Part shown: one piece after another, positions 9,196-17,858 of the stretch
Layout: every line of letters begins with the position of its first letter
Numbering within the stretch: the stretch's first letter is position 1
From: Mycolicibacillus trivialis
Lineage (GTDB): Bacteria > Actinomycetota > Actinomycetes > Mycobacteriales > Mycobacteriaceae
Reading direction: 5' to 3'
Length of the DNA: 32,687 bases
Assembly (NCBI RefSeq): GCF_002102395.1
Contig: NZ_LQPZ01000020.1
Location: forward strand, 1-32,687
Position numbers and translations under genes: made by a program
Notes under the pieces: generated by a model
Databases searched by the model: none
Told to the model about the DNA's origin: nothing
Seen by the model: only the letters and a program-made list of their open reading frames with translations

Positions 9196-10274
9196 TGTTC
9201 TCCGTTCATAAGGTCGGCGGCGCGCTCGAACAGTTGCAAGGTGGCGGCGTGGAGTTCATCGCCGGTTCGTCGCGGGGCGAGCCCCGCTGTCGCTCGAGCA
9301 AAGGTCCCCTCGAGTAGAATTCCAAGCTTGAAGCAGGCCAAGACGGTGTACCAGGTCATAGCGCTGAGGTCGCGGCTGCTGCGTCGGCCATATCGAACGG
9401 TGAGTTCGGTTGCGCTGGGCAGCGGCGCGGAATCCATCAGCGGTCCGCCGAACACACTTGGGGCCTGAGGGAGTCGCCAGGTCGCCAACAGCCATCCGAG
9501 ATCGAGCAGTGGGTCGCCGATCGTTGCCATCTCCCAATCGACGATGGCGGCTACATCGGGTGAGGCGCGGTCGAACATCACGTTCGCGGCGTGGAAGTCA
9601 CCATGCATGATCCCTGCGGGCTGCTGTGCGGGACGATTTCGTACGAGCCAGTCAGCAACGAGATCGATGTTGGGAATCTCTGGCCCGTGGTAGCCGTCGA
9701 ATCCACTGTAGGACTCTAGTTCGGCGAGCCACCGCGGCACTTGCCGCTCAAGGAAGCCATCGGGTTTCCCGAAGTCGTTGAGGCCGACTGCGCGGTAGTC
9801 GATTTCACCGAGCTTTGCGAGCGCGTCGATGATATTGAAGGCCATTCGTTCGCGAATGGCGGGATCATTTGCGTGTTGTGGGGGCAACTCGACACTGGGG
9901 TTGAAACCGTCGATGGGCTCCATGAGATAGAAGACAGCCCCGCCCAGCAGTATGGGGTCGGCGCACACCGCGATCAGTTGTGGATGTGGCACGTCACTGG
10001 CCTTGAGTGCGTCCAGTACCCGCGTCTCACGCAAGATCGCCTTGTTGCTTTGTGGCCGTAGATGCCGGGGACCCCGTCGAAGTACATATGGGCGTCCGTC
10101 GCGGACAAACGTCACCATGACGTTCTGTGTCCCGCCACCCAGTGCGGCGACTTCAGTCAGGGGGCCCGCGCCGAGTCCTTGGGCGGACATCCAATTCGCC
10201 ACGACAGCTATCTCGTCCGGCTGGATCGGACTCTGCACTCGCGAATCACCGAGACCCGGTGCCGACGTCATCAC
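9192..10274 (-). CDS. APH-family phosphotransferase, putative 4-hydroxyacyl-CoA kinase
   Basis: Protein-kinase-like phosphotransferase of the aminoglycoside phosphotransferase/choline kinase fold, 360 aa. The N-lobe has the nucleotide-binding stretch LGGGTQNVMVTF followed by YVLRRGP. The catalytic loop is MHGDFHAAN (His224, Asp226, Asn231) and the metal-binding Asp is Asp246 in IVDWEMATIGDPLLDL. No antibiotic-resistance role is implied. The gene is sandwiched by 4-base overlaps between an LLM oxidoreductase and an ACAD-family gene. LvaA and the N-terminal part of ACAD10/11 carry this domain and phosphorylate the 4-hydroxyl of acyl-CoAs, and that is my functional inference here. The start is either GTG 10274 or the adjacent ATG 10271; GTG gives the overlap with the upstream stop. 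Confidence 0.88.
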   Translation of the reverse strand: MMTSAPGLGDSRVQSPIQPDEIAVVANWMSAQGLGAGPLTEVAALGGGTQNVMVTFVRDGRPYVLRRGPRHLRPQSNKAILRETRVLDALKASDVPHPQLIAVCADPILLGGAVFYLMEPIDGFNPSVELPPQHANDPAIRERMAFNIIDALAKLGEIDYRAVGLNDFGKPDGFLERQVPRWLAELESYSGFDGYHGPEIPNIDLVADWLVRNRPAQQPAGIMHGDFHAANVMFDRASPDVAAIVDWEMATIGDPLLDLGWLLATWRLPQAPSVFGGPLMDSAPLPSATELTVRYGRRSSRDLSAMTWYTVLACFKLGILLEGTFARATAGLAPRRTGDELHAATLQLFERAADLMNGEQ

Positions 10275-11401
10275 GGCACCGGCTCCGGGGCCGAGACCGC
10301 CGGCGTCTCGCGTCCGGTGATGAGTGCGCGGGCGGCTGAGTCGTCTGCCGCTTGGACCGTGCGCGTCAGTTCGGCCAGTGCGGCGAGATCGGCGTCATCG
10401 TGCACGGCTATCGAAAACTCGATGTCGGTGACGACTTCGGAGAACCGGTTGATGATCCGGTCGCCGATCTCGTCGTAGGTCCCGATGACGACAAACGCGT
10501 CGAGGGTTTCGTCATCGATCAACGCGGGAAGCTCCTCCCAGCGCTGGGCTTTAGACAGCGCGTGTGCCTCCGTTGCCAGATCGCTCAAATTCAGGTGATC
10601 AAAGGCTGCGGCATATCCCGGGGTCGAGGCGTAGAAGGCGATGCGTGCTCTGGCGTCGCGAACTTTGTCGACGAGCTCTTCCTCAGTGCGAGCCGACGCG
10701 ACAAGCGGCTTCATGCACACGCGGAACGAGTCGAGGTTCCGGCCCGCTCGCTGCGCCCCGCGGCGCACCGCCGGCAACATCACGTCCTCGATGTAGGAGG
10801 GAGTACACACCGGATGAGGTCGAATCCCGTCAGCGACTTCACCGGCGACCGCACACATGCCTTTGTTCACGGACGCGAGATGAACTGGTATATCGGGGTT
10901 GTCGATCGGGCCCGCGTCGAAGAGCGGCACCATCAGCGAGAGCTTGTAATGCTCGCCGGAGAACTGCAGTGGCGTGCCGTGCTGCCAACAATCCCAGATC
11001 GCCCGCACGGCCTGGACATACTCCCTCATCCAAGGGCCAGGCGGGTGCCAGAGCATGCCATAGCGCCGTTGGATGTGCCCGCGGACCTGAGTTCCCAGTC
11101 CAAGGGTGAAGCGACCCCGCGAAAGCTTTTGCAGCGTCCAGGCGTTGAGCGCCATTACCGTCGGGCTACGTGGAAAAGCGATGGTGACGCCTGTGGTCAG
11201 GTGCAGTCGCTGCGTGTGTCCCGCTGCGAGGGTCAATACCGTGAACGGGTCGTCCTTAGTCTCTTCGACGACGAGCCCGTTGTAGCCGAGGTCTTCTAAG
11301 AGCGAGGCGCTTTCGGCCACCGAGAAAATGTCGAGCGGTGTCGCGGGCGTCCTTAGTCCCGGATCGACTTTGCCCAAAGGCAACAACGTCTCAAGTCGCA
11401 A
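10271..11401 (-). CDS. LLM-class oxidoreductase, probably F420-dependent
   Basis: Luciferase-like TIM-barrel oxidoreductase of 376 aa, first gene of the seven-gene operon. Family features: the N-terminal strand METLLPLGKVDP, SLLEDLGYNGLVVEE, HLTTGVTIAFPRSP, the strongly conserved LSRGRFTLGLGTQVRGHIQR, and WHPPGPWMREYVQAVRAIWD. In mycobacteria such proteins usually use coenzyme F420 for hydride transfer to or from alcohols, ketones or enones; FMN use is the alternative. The start codon is TTG at 11401 with a good ribosome site (AAGGAGA) a few bases upstream, so the formal first residue is Met from TTG. Its stop overlaps the start of the kinase gene. Likely role: redox tailoring of the substrate, for example keto/hydroxy interconversion before or during beta-oxidation (inference). 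Confidence 0.9.
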   Translation of the reverse strand: MRLETLLPLGKVDPGLRTPATPLDIFSVAESASLLEDLGYNGLVVEETKDDPFTVLTLAAGHTQRLHLTTGVTIAFPRSPTVMALNAWTLQKLSRGRFTLGLGTQVRGHIQRRYGMLWHPPGPWMREYVQAVRAIWDCWQHGTPLQFSGEHYKLSLMVPLFDAGPIDNPDIPVHLASVNKGMCAVAGEVADGIRPHPVCTPSYIEDVMLPAVRRGAQRAGRNLDSFRVCMKPLVASARTEEELVDKVRDARARIAFYASTPGYAAAFDHLNLSDLATEAHALSKAQRWEELPALIDDETLDAFVVIGTYDEIGDRIINRFSEVVTDIEFSIAVHDDADLAALAELTRTVQAADDSAARALITGRETPAVSAPEPVP

Positions 11402-11794
11402 ACGTCTCTCCTTGCGTTGTGCGTCGTCTAACGAACGCTACGTTGAGAGTTGAGCGGCCGACAGGGCTGAATCGGACGGATTAGTTCATCGAATCGATCT
11501 CGTGGGCGGAACCAGGAATCGTAAGCGCTCGATGCTCAGAAATGCGCCACGCGGGAGCCGGTATCCGTGTCACGACCGACCGGCGGTCGCTGGCGAACGG
11601 TGGACACCGGGGCCCCGAACCGCTATGTGGTGCCGGTGGTTGCCCTCGGCAAGCGTGCGGGTCAGGTGCGTGCCGGGGACGTGCGCCGGACTGGTTGCGC
11701 GATCGTGGCGTTGGTCACATACTGGGCGGGACTGCTGCGTCGTCGAGGAGGTACCTGAGCGTTCAGGCCCGACGAACCTGAGGAGGCCTGCGTA
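11402..11794. other. Divergent intergenic region between the catabolic operon and the first GAF-LuxR gene
   Basis: 393 bases expected to hold promoters for both sides. The only exact palindrome I noted is ATCGAATCGAT (11488-11498). A 63-codon GTG-started frame at 11567-11758 is preceded by GGGAG and has coding-like GC-rich third positions. Its product resembles nothing I know, so it stays a doubtful small gene. No convincing SigA promoter was found for either side. Confidence 0.4.
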
Positions 11795-12991
11795 GTGACC
11801 GTCAAGAACGCCCCGAGTTCCGAGATCGCCGGATGTCTGGAGGAAGCGCGTGACATCCTGCGCGGGGCAATCGCCTTTGTTGGTGACGACGTAATTCGCA
11901 ACGGCAGCGCAGATTGGGGCGTAGTCGCAGCGGATCAAATGCTGACCCTGATTCGTACCGCCTTGGTTGGCCGCCTCGACCTCATGGAGCAACAGTCTGA
12001 ATCGCAGAATTACTTGAAAATATCGGCGTTGCTCATGCGGGCCATGCAAATCCAGTTAACGCTTAAGGATGCGCTTCTCGCGCGCCGGGATCAGCAGATC
12101 AACGCCGCTCATGAAGCGATTCGCGGACTCCGTGAGTTGCGCTCGCTGGCGGCGTTGGCGGAGGGCGCTCCCCAGCAGGCATATAAGATTGGCTTCACAA
12201 GAGTGCTGTTTTCACGCCTCGAAGGTGGGGTATGGCATGTGCGGTCCGCATTTGCCGGCGAGGATCACAACTTGGCGGCGACGATGGTTGCCGCGGGCAA
12301 ATCGAACCCACGCAGACTCACCAACGTGTTGCCCGAACATGAAATGGTGCGACGCGGGACACCTATTCTTGTTCGCGACGCCGCAGCCAATCCGCGGGTG
12401 TATCCTGAACTCAACGAAGTGACCAGAAGTGCTGGCTATGTTGCTGCACCGGTATTCAGTTGGGGTCAGGCGGTGGGGCTTCTGCATGCTGATCATCACA
12501 CCGAGATCCAAGGCGTATGCGAATTCGACCGAGGAATTCTTGGCGCCTTCGCTGAAGGCCTGGGAATCACGCTGGAGCGCAATGCGATGCTCGAACGGTT
12601 ACGGTCAATGCGAGAGGCGGCCGGCGCATACCTGAGCACCGCGAATGCGCTGGCCGACGACTTTACGATTGATGTCATGGACCTGGCCGGAGTCGGCACT
12701 TCAACTGTCGAGACAATGGTCGAAAGGCCGTTACTGCAAGCAGACGGTCCGCGAGGTGGCCAAGACCCACTCGCTGAGCTGACCAGTCGTGAGCGGGAGG
12801 TGCTCCGGGCCCTTGCCACCGGCAGAACAAACGCGCAAATTGGGGCAAGTTTGTTTGTCACTGAAGGAACGGTCAAATCCCACGTCAAGCGAATTTTGCG
12901 AAAGATTGGGGCAAGTAACCGCACGGAGGCCGTAGCGAAATTCCATCGCGCACGGCTGGGTACCGGCGATCCCAGCGGTGTGGCGCCATAG
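11795..12991 (+). CDS. GAF-domain LuxR-family transcriptional regulator (first of two)
   Basis: 398-aa regulator. An N-terminal helical part (1-120) is followed by a GAF-like sensor domain (about 125-265, with GYVAAPVFSWGQAVGLLHAD). A linker and a C-terminal LuxR/FixJ helix-turn-helix follow (about 326-390: LTSREREVLRALATGRTNAQ, then VTEGTVKSHVKRILRKIGAS). No receiver or AAA domain is visible, so it is probably a ligand-binding one-component regulator. The start is GTG 11795 with AGGAGG at 11781-11786. It diverges from the catabolic operon and is 97 bases upstream of a paralogue with the same architecture. Position suggests it controls the operon, probably as an activator. The coding sequence is less GC-rich than the neighbouring metabolic genes. 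Confidence 0.9.
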   Translation: MTVKNAPSSEIAGCLEEARDILRGAIAFVGDDVIRNGSADWGVVAADQMLTLIRTALVGRLDLMEQQSESQNYLKISALLMRAMQIQLTLKDALLARRDQQINAAHEAIRGLRELRSLAALAEGAPQQAYKIGFTRVLFSRLEGGVWHVRSAFAGEDHNLAATMVAAGKSNPRRLTNVLPEHEMVRRGTPILVRDAAANPRVYPELNEVTRSAGYVAAPVFSWGQAVGLLHADHHTEIQGVCEFDRGILGAFAEGLGITLERNAMLERLRSMREAAGAYLSTANALADDFTIDVMDLAGVGTSTVETMVERPLLQADGPRGGQDPLAELTSREREVLRALATGRTNAQIGASLFVTEGTVKSHVKRILRKIGASNRTEAVAKFHRARLGTGDPSGVAP

Positions 12992-13088
12992 TTCTGTGGT
13001 CCGTAATTCTGAGTTTGCCCCTAGGATGCCTAATAACTACCACTGTTGGGAGATGCGCGGTACGTTGTTAGCTCGATAGTGTGTATCC

Positions 13089-14012
13089 GTGGCAAATATT
13101 CCGGATGGGGCAGTGCCCGGGGAGCCGATGACTCTGACGGAGAACACAGATGCTGCCCTCGGTGCTCTCGCTCGACTGCGAGCCGTTCGGAACAACTCGC
13201 AACTGGCTGATCGCATACCGGCTGAATTGCGCCATGAGGGATTTCGCCGGATTCTTTTTTCGACGGTTCGAGATAACAGTTGGCGAATTCGATCAGCATA
13301 CGTTGGTGACGATGCGATCCTAGCCGATGCCCTGGTACGCATCAGCCAGCAGCGGCCACGTCAACTCGGTGAGCCACTGCCGGAATGGTCCATGCTGCGA
13401 ACTCGCAGGCCAATTCTTATTCATGACGCACAGAAGGACCCGCGTGTCCACGCCGAACTTGCTGCGGCCGTCAAATCGACCGCATATGTCGCGGCGCCGG
13501 TGTATGTGTGGGATGAACCGTTCGCACTGCTGCACGCCGATTTTGCCGAAAGATGCGGTGGTGTCGACTCGACTGACCGCGATCGGCTCGGGTTTCTTGC
13601 GGAAGGTATCGGGGCTATTTTCGAACGAAACCTGACGTTGGAGCGCCTGCGCATCATGCGGGCGCTCATCGATGAGCATACTCGTGAGATCGCGCTGCTA
13701 GCCGAAACATTCGACTCGCATATTCCGGGGGATTTCGCTGCGACTGCTGAATTCGGCGACGACGGTAGGGGCGTGGACGAGCGAAGACAATATCGAGACT
13801 CGGATCTACACGCCAAATTGACCCAGCGTGAGCGTCAGGTGCTGGGCCTACTGACTGTTGGCAAGACCAACGCTCAAATCGCGTCCCGGTTGTTCATTTC
13901 GCCGAATACGGTGAAGTCCCACATTCGGGACATCATGCGGAAGCTTCAGGCCACCAACCGCACTGATGCCGCCCTCAAAGGCCGCAGGGTGGCGCTGCCG
14001 CCGTCTCCGTGA
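13089..14012 (+). CDS. GAF-domain LuxR-family transcriptional regulator (second of two)
   Basis: 307-aa paralogue of the preceding regulator. A GAF-like core (about 50-185) shares the pattern seen there: FRRILFSTVRDNSWRIRSAY, PRVHAEL, YVAAPVYVWDEPFALLHADF, FLAEGIGAIFERNLTLERLR. A LuxR helix-turn-helix closes the protein (about 243-295: LTQRERQVLGLLTVGKTNAQ, SPNTVKSHIRDIMRKLQATN). It lacks the roughly 75-residue N-terminal helical extension of its neighbour. The chosen start is GTG 13089, which has no obvious ribosome site. ATG 13128, behind GGGGAG at close spacing, is an alternative. The pair may be co-transcribed and could respond to different ligands or form heterodimers; both are inferences. 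As with its neighbour, GC is somewhat reduced. Confidence 0.88.
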   Translation: MANIPDGAVPGEPMTLTENTDAALGALARLRAVRNNSQLADRIPAELRHEGFRRILFSTVRDNSWRIRSAYVGDDAILADALVRISQQRPRQLGEPLPEWSMLRTRRPILIHDAQKDPRVHAELAAAVKSTAYVAAPVYVWDEPFALLHADFAERCGGVDSTDRDRLGFLAEGIGAIFERNLTLERLRIMRALIDEHTREIALLAETFDSHIPGDFAATAEFGDDGRGVDERRQYRDSDLHAKLTQRERQVLGLLTVGKTNAQIASRLFISPNTVKSHIRDIMRKLQATNRTDAALKGRRVALPPSP

Positions 14013-14181
14013 TCCCGGAGAATGTGTAGAGCTCGTCGGACGGCAAGAAATAGCACGAGGACCGCTGCTTGATTTCCAGCGACGCCGGATGCTCGATCCT
14101 GCGGTCTTGGTGACGCTTCAACGCCCCTTCCCGGTCGTTTGCCACCAGTGGGGCGGCAGACGACCGAGAAGGTTCTCGAGA

Positions 14182-15495
14182 TTATGAAGGGGTGAAGGTC
14201 AACCGCGCTGGCAGTTTCCGGATGCCGCCGACAAAGTTCGTCTGCGCCACTTTGACCGGGCCCGTCACTTCGATGCTCTTCAGCCGCGGTAGCAACTCCT
14301 CGAGTAGCATCGCCATCTCGATCTTGGCTACGTACATGCCGAGGCATTTGTGCGGGCCGTGTCCAAAAGCGATGTGCCGGTTCGGCCTTCGATCGATGAT
14401 AAATTCCTCGGGCCGATCGAAAACGTCCTCGTCTCGGCTGCCGGATTGGAAGAGCACCATCAGGCGGTCACCGGCCTTGATCTGCTGGCCCCGCAAGGTG
14501 TAATCGGTCAAAGCTTGACGGGTGAAGTGTTTCACCGCGGCCGCCCACCGCACCCCTTCGTTGACCAGATCGGGCACGAGTGAGAGATCGGATTGCACTC
14601 GCGCGAGCAGCTCGGGTTGCTTCGACAATTCCAGGAGGATTGTCGAGACCGTGGTCGACGTGGTGTCGTGTCCGGCGGTAGCGATCGCGATGAACCAGCC
14701 ATAGCTGTAACTCTTCGGATAGTACTCGCCATCAGGGGTCCTGGCGGTCGCGATTGCGGTGGCAAGATCGTCGCGCGGATTGGCGCGCCGGTCCTCGACC
14801 AGCGTGTCGAAATAAGCGTTGAAATCCGCGACGGTGGCGGTCCACTGTTGAGCTGCGGCCTCCGGGGAGAGTGGTTCGACGTCGTCGCGTTGAGTGTCAG
14901 GGTCGGTGGTGCCGAAAAAATCCTGTGTCAACGCCATCATCCGCGGTTCGTCTTCGGTGGGCACGCCGAACAGCATCATCATCACATGAAGCGGGTAGGC
15001 CAAAGCGAAGTCGCGGACGATGTCGATCTCTCGGTCGCCGCCGGCGACGAGTTGACGCACCGTTTCCTGGGCGTGTTTGCGGATCTGGGCTTCCCACCGC
15101 TTCAGGTTCGCCGGACGGAACCACCCGATGCCGATGCTTTTGACTTCAGTGTGCTGGGGCGGATCGAGGTAGGGCAACGCGTCCATGACCTGCAGGTGGC
15201 CGCCGAGTAGTTGCTTGGTGAATGCGTCGCCGGCTTGGGTCTGAAGGACGCAATGGTTTGTGCCGCCAGCCGCAAACTTATCGGGTTGGCCCTCGACTTC
15301 CATGATGTCGGCGTGCTTGCTGATCAGCCAAAGTGGATCGTATCCCTCGACGACTACTTGGGCGACCGGCGCGTTGTTGCGCAGCCACCGATATGCGGCG
15401 AACAACGCGTCTTCGTCGAGGTGCCCTTCGGGCAGCACGATCTGGTTCGCGATGTGATCGGGGACGTGAACTGAATCGGTGACCTGAGTCGTCAC
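14182..15495 (-). CDS. Cytochrome P450
   Basis: Soluble bacterial class I P450, 437 aa, full length. The I-helix oxygen-activation motif is AGHDTT (274-279), the K-helix ExxR is E313-G-V-R316, and the haem-binding loop [10 protein letters not shown] carries the thiolate ligand Cys384. It also has the actinobacterial [10 protein letters not shown] segment and [11 protein letters not shown]. It hydroxylates a C-H bond using O2 and two electrons, which need a ferredoxin and a reductase. No intact redox partner is encoded nearby; only a broken ferredoxin-NADP reductase remnant remains at 17859-18191. The start is GTG 15495 with AAGAGG upstream. The substrate cannot be determined. Given the neighbouring aldehyde dehydrogenase and branched-chain beta-oxidation operon, oxidation of a lipid, sterol or terpenoid side chain is plausible. 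Confidence 0.94.
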   Translation of the reverse strand: MTTQVTDSVHVPDHIANQIVLPEGHLDEDALFAAYRWLRNNAPVAQVVVEGYDPLWLISKHADIMEVEGQPDKFAAGGTNHCVLQTQAGDAFTKQLLGGHLQVMDALPYLDPPQHTEVKSIGIGWFRPANLKRWEAQIRKHAQETVRQLVAGGDREIDIVRDFALAYPLHVMMMLFGVPTEDEPRMMALTQDFFGTTDPDTQRDDVEPLSPEAAAQQWTATVADFNAYFDTLVEDRRANPRDDLATAIATARTPDGEYYPKSYSYGWFIAIATAGHDTTSTTVSTILLELSKQPELLARVQSDLSLVPDLVNEGVRWAAAVKHFTRQALTDYTLRGQQIKAGDRLMVLFQSGSRDEDVFDRPEEFIIDRRPNRHIAFGHGPHKCLGMYVAKIEMAMLLEELLPRLKSIEVTGPVKVAQTNFVGGIRKLPARLTFTPS

Positions 15496-16253
15496 GGCTA
15501 CCTCTTTCTAATCAATTCCGCGGTCCGGACCCGGTTGCGTCTGGACCGATTGGCGTGGCCATTGGGAATGATTCGATTCTCCCCGGGATCAGTAGTAATC
15601 CGCGTCACCAGAAGGTGGTTTCCTCACTACCTAGTTCGGGGTATTCGGCGCTGAGCGAAGAGTTCTCGCCAAACCAAACGATCGGGTGAGCTGGCTTATC
15701 CGCGTAGTGCCTGCCCCGTCGATTCGGTCTTCCGGAGTCGCATCGTCGGTCCCGTGCGACCACCACGTCGGGCTGCTTTCGGAACCGCAATTTCCAACGC
15801 GCAGATCGGGTCGCGCCGACACGGGTGCGGAGGTTCTCGGCCGGGACTCGCTTGGCGGTTGCAGCACGTGCGGTGACCGGAAAACTCACGCCGAGTCAAC
15901 TATCTCGGCCGGCCAGAGGCCGCAGGTGCGGCGGGCGTCACAGCTCGGCCCAACCTTCCCACCGTGCTTTCAGGATTGAGGCGATGCGACTCTGGGAGCC
16001 GGCAAGGACTCGTTCTGGCGAAGCGTGGTGAGTGTGCTCTACCCCTTGCGAGATACGAACACATCACTTATGGACGCTGACCCGGTGATCACTCCGTGGT
16101 TGCATGGTAGAGGAATCGAGCGGGTGGTTTCGGGCCGAAGAAACCCAACCGATGTAGACCACGAACCGTTGCGCGGCTGCCGGGTCAGAACGGCACCGGT
16201 GCAACCCGTCGCGAGTGCTCTGCAAACCTTCGCGGATAACCAAGGGAGCCGAC
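15496..16253. other. 758-base intergenic region with no recognisable gene
   Basis: The region between the divergent P450 and aldehyde dehydrogenase genes. Open frames on both strands are short, Arg/Pro/Ser-rich and resemble nothing I know. The sequence TACCTAGTTCGGGGTA (15628-15643) has 4-bp inverted ends (TACC/GGTA) and lies about 130 bases upstream of the P450 start; it could be a regulator site but this is weak. The aldehyde dehydrogenase ribosome site AAGGGAG lies at the far right. The length suggests decayed gene sequence or a large control region. Confidence 0.4.
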
Positions 16254-17771
16254 ATGACTACGGTGGAAATCGAGCACCATTTGATGCGGATCGGCGGGCG
16301 AGGCGTCGACACCGATCAACGGATGCCGATCGTCGACCCCAATGACGGGTCTGTGGTCGCAACCGTTCCACGCGGTGGGGCTGAACATGTCGATGCTGCC
16401 GTCGCCGCTGCCAAGTCGACGTTCGAGAGTGGCGTGTGGTCAGCGGTGACGCCGCAAGAGCGTGCTTCGGTCATGCGGCGAATCGGCGCAGCAGCACACG
16501 CGGCCGCCGACAAGTTGGTAGAGCTCGAGTTAGTCGCCAATGGTGCAACCGTGCGCCAAGCTACCGGCTTCCATATCGGTTATGCGCTAGATCATTTCAA
16601 CTATTTCGCGGAGCTCGCCGAGACCTACAGCTGGCAGCAAGCCGCCCCGTCGTCGACGTCTCCGGCGCTGAGCGAAAGCGTGGTGCACCGCGAACCCATC
16701 GGTGTCGTCGGTGCGATCGCTCCGTTCAACTTCCCGCTTCTACTGACGTTGTGGAAGGTGGGGCCGGCGTTGGCTGCGGGCAACAGTGTGGTAGTCAAAC
16801 CCGATGAACGCACGCCCCTGTCGATGTTGGAGTTTGCGCGAATCGCCGAAGACAACGGCTTGCCGCCCGGCGTACTCAACATTGTTACCGGTACCGGTTC
16901 GGTGGCCGGTGCACGCCTTGCTGCTCACCCCGACGTCGGAAAGATTGCCTTCACCGGATCCACTCAGGTGGGGCGGGAAATCATGCGCCTGGCGTCCGAC
17001 ACGATCAAGCAGGTAACCCTGGAGCTTGGCGGCAAGGGGCCGTCCATCGTTTTGGACGACGCCGATCTGAACCTGGCTGCCGACGGAGTGCTCTTCGGCT
17101 GTTTCCTCTACTCCGGTCAGGTCTGCGTGTCCGGCACTCGTGCACTGGTCCCCACGCGGCTTCACGACGAGTTTGTCCGCCGCCTCGTTGAGCGCGCCAA
17201 AACGATCGTCGTGGGCAGCACTCGCGACTGGGATACCGACATGGGTCCGGTGATCGACGCCAAGCAGCAGGAACGCATCTTGGACTACATCCGCAGCGCC
17301 GAAGTCGGGGGCGCGACCGTTGAACTTGGCGGCCACCGCCCTGAGGGCGGCCAGTTTGACCGCGGGTTCTGGGTGGCCCCGACCATCCTCTCCAACGTGC
17401 GGAACGATATGCCCATCGCTCGCGAAGAGGTGTTCGGCCCGGTTTTGGTCGTCATGAGCTACGACAGCGACGAGGAGGCTGTCGCGATCGCCAACGATAG
17501 CGACTATGGCCTTTCGGCCAGTATCTGGTCCAACGACAACGAGCGGGCACTCAGCACTGCAGCCCGTATCCAAAGCGGAAATGTGTGGATCAACAACGCA
17601 CATCAAATCAATTGCCAAGTACCATTTGGCGGCTACAAGCAAAGTGGGCTGGGGCGCGAGCTCGGGCCGAACGCATTGGACAGCTACACCCAGGTCAAGA
17701 CGGTACAACTGGACTTGAACAACGACCCTGGCACCAAACCATTCGGAATCCTGCTCAGCCACGCCGACTGA
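16254..17771 (+). CDS. NAD(P)+-dependent aldehyde dehydrogenase
   Basis: Aldehyde dehydrogenase superfamily enzyme, 505 aa, oxidising an aldehyde to its acid. Key residues: Asn159 in APFNFP (oxyanion site), Lys182 in VVKPDE (cofactor), FTGSTQVG (232-239), general base Glu257 in LELGGK and nucleophile Cys291 in SGQVC. The C-terminal segment VPFGGYKQSGLGRELG is complete. The start is ATG 16254 behind AAGGGAG; an in-frame start 13 codons upstream has no ribosome site. Cytosolic. It faces away from the P450. A P450 alcohol product could be converted to an aldehyde and then to an acid here before CoA activation by the operon's ligase (inference). The substrate is unknown. Confidence 0.94.
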   Translation: MTTVEIEHHLMRIGGRGVDTDQRMPIVDPNDGSVVATVPRGGAEHVDAAVAAAKSTFESGVWSAVTPQERASVMRRIGAAAHAAADKLVELELVANGATVRQATGFHIGYALDHFNYFAELAETYSWQQAAPSSTSPALSESVVHREPIGVVGAIAPFNFPLLLTLWKVGPALAAGNSVVVKPDERTPLSMLEFARIAEDNGLPPGVLNIVTGTGSVAGARLAAHPDVGKIAFTGSTQVGREIMRLASDTIKQVTLELGGKGPSIVLDDADLNLAADGVLFGCFLYSGQVCVSGTRALVPTRLHDEFVRRLVERAKTIVVGSTRDWDTDMGPVIDAKQQERILDYIRSAEVGGATVELGGHRPEGGQFDRGFWVAPTILSNVRNDMPIAREEVFGPVLVVMSYDSDEEAVAIANDSDYGLSASIWSNDNERALSTAARIQSGNVWINNAHQINCQVPFGGYKQSGLGRELGPNALDSYTQVKTVQLDLNNDPGTKPFGILLSHAD

Positions 17772-17858
17772 CCAAATGCCTCGTCATCGGTCGCCAGACA
17801 CGCAAGCTCAAACTCGACCAAGACGAGTCCCTGAAGATTGGGCAGCCGTTGTGCGTTC

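Noticed and set aside
9192..10274. Aminoglycoside-resistance kinase
   Set aside because: Only the fold is shared; the context (ACAD overlap, beta-oxidation operon) points to an acyl-CoA kinase.
14013..14181. Intrinsic terminator between the convergent LuxR and P450 genes
   Set aside because: Only a weak CTCCG/CGGAG pairing and no T-run.
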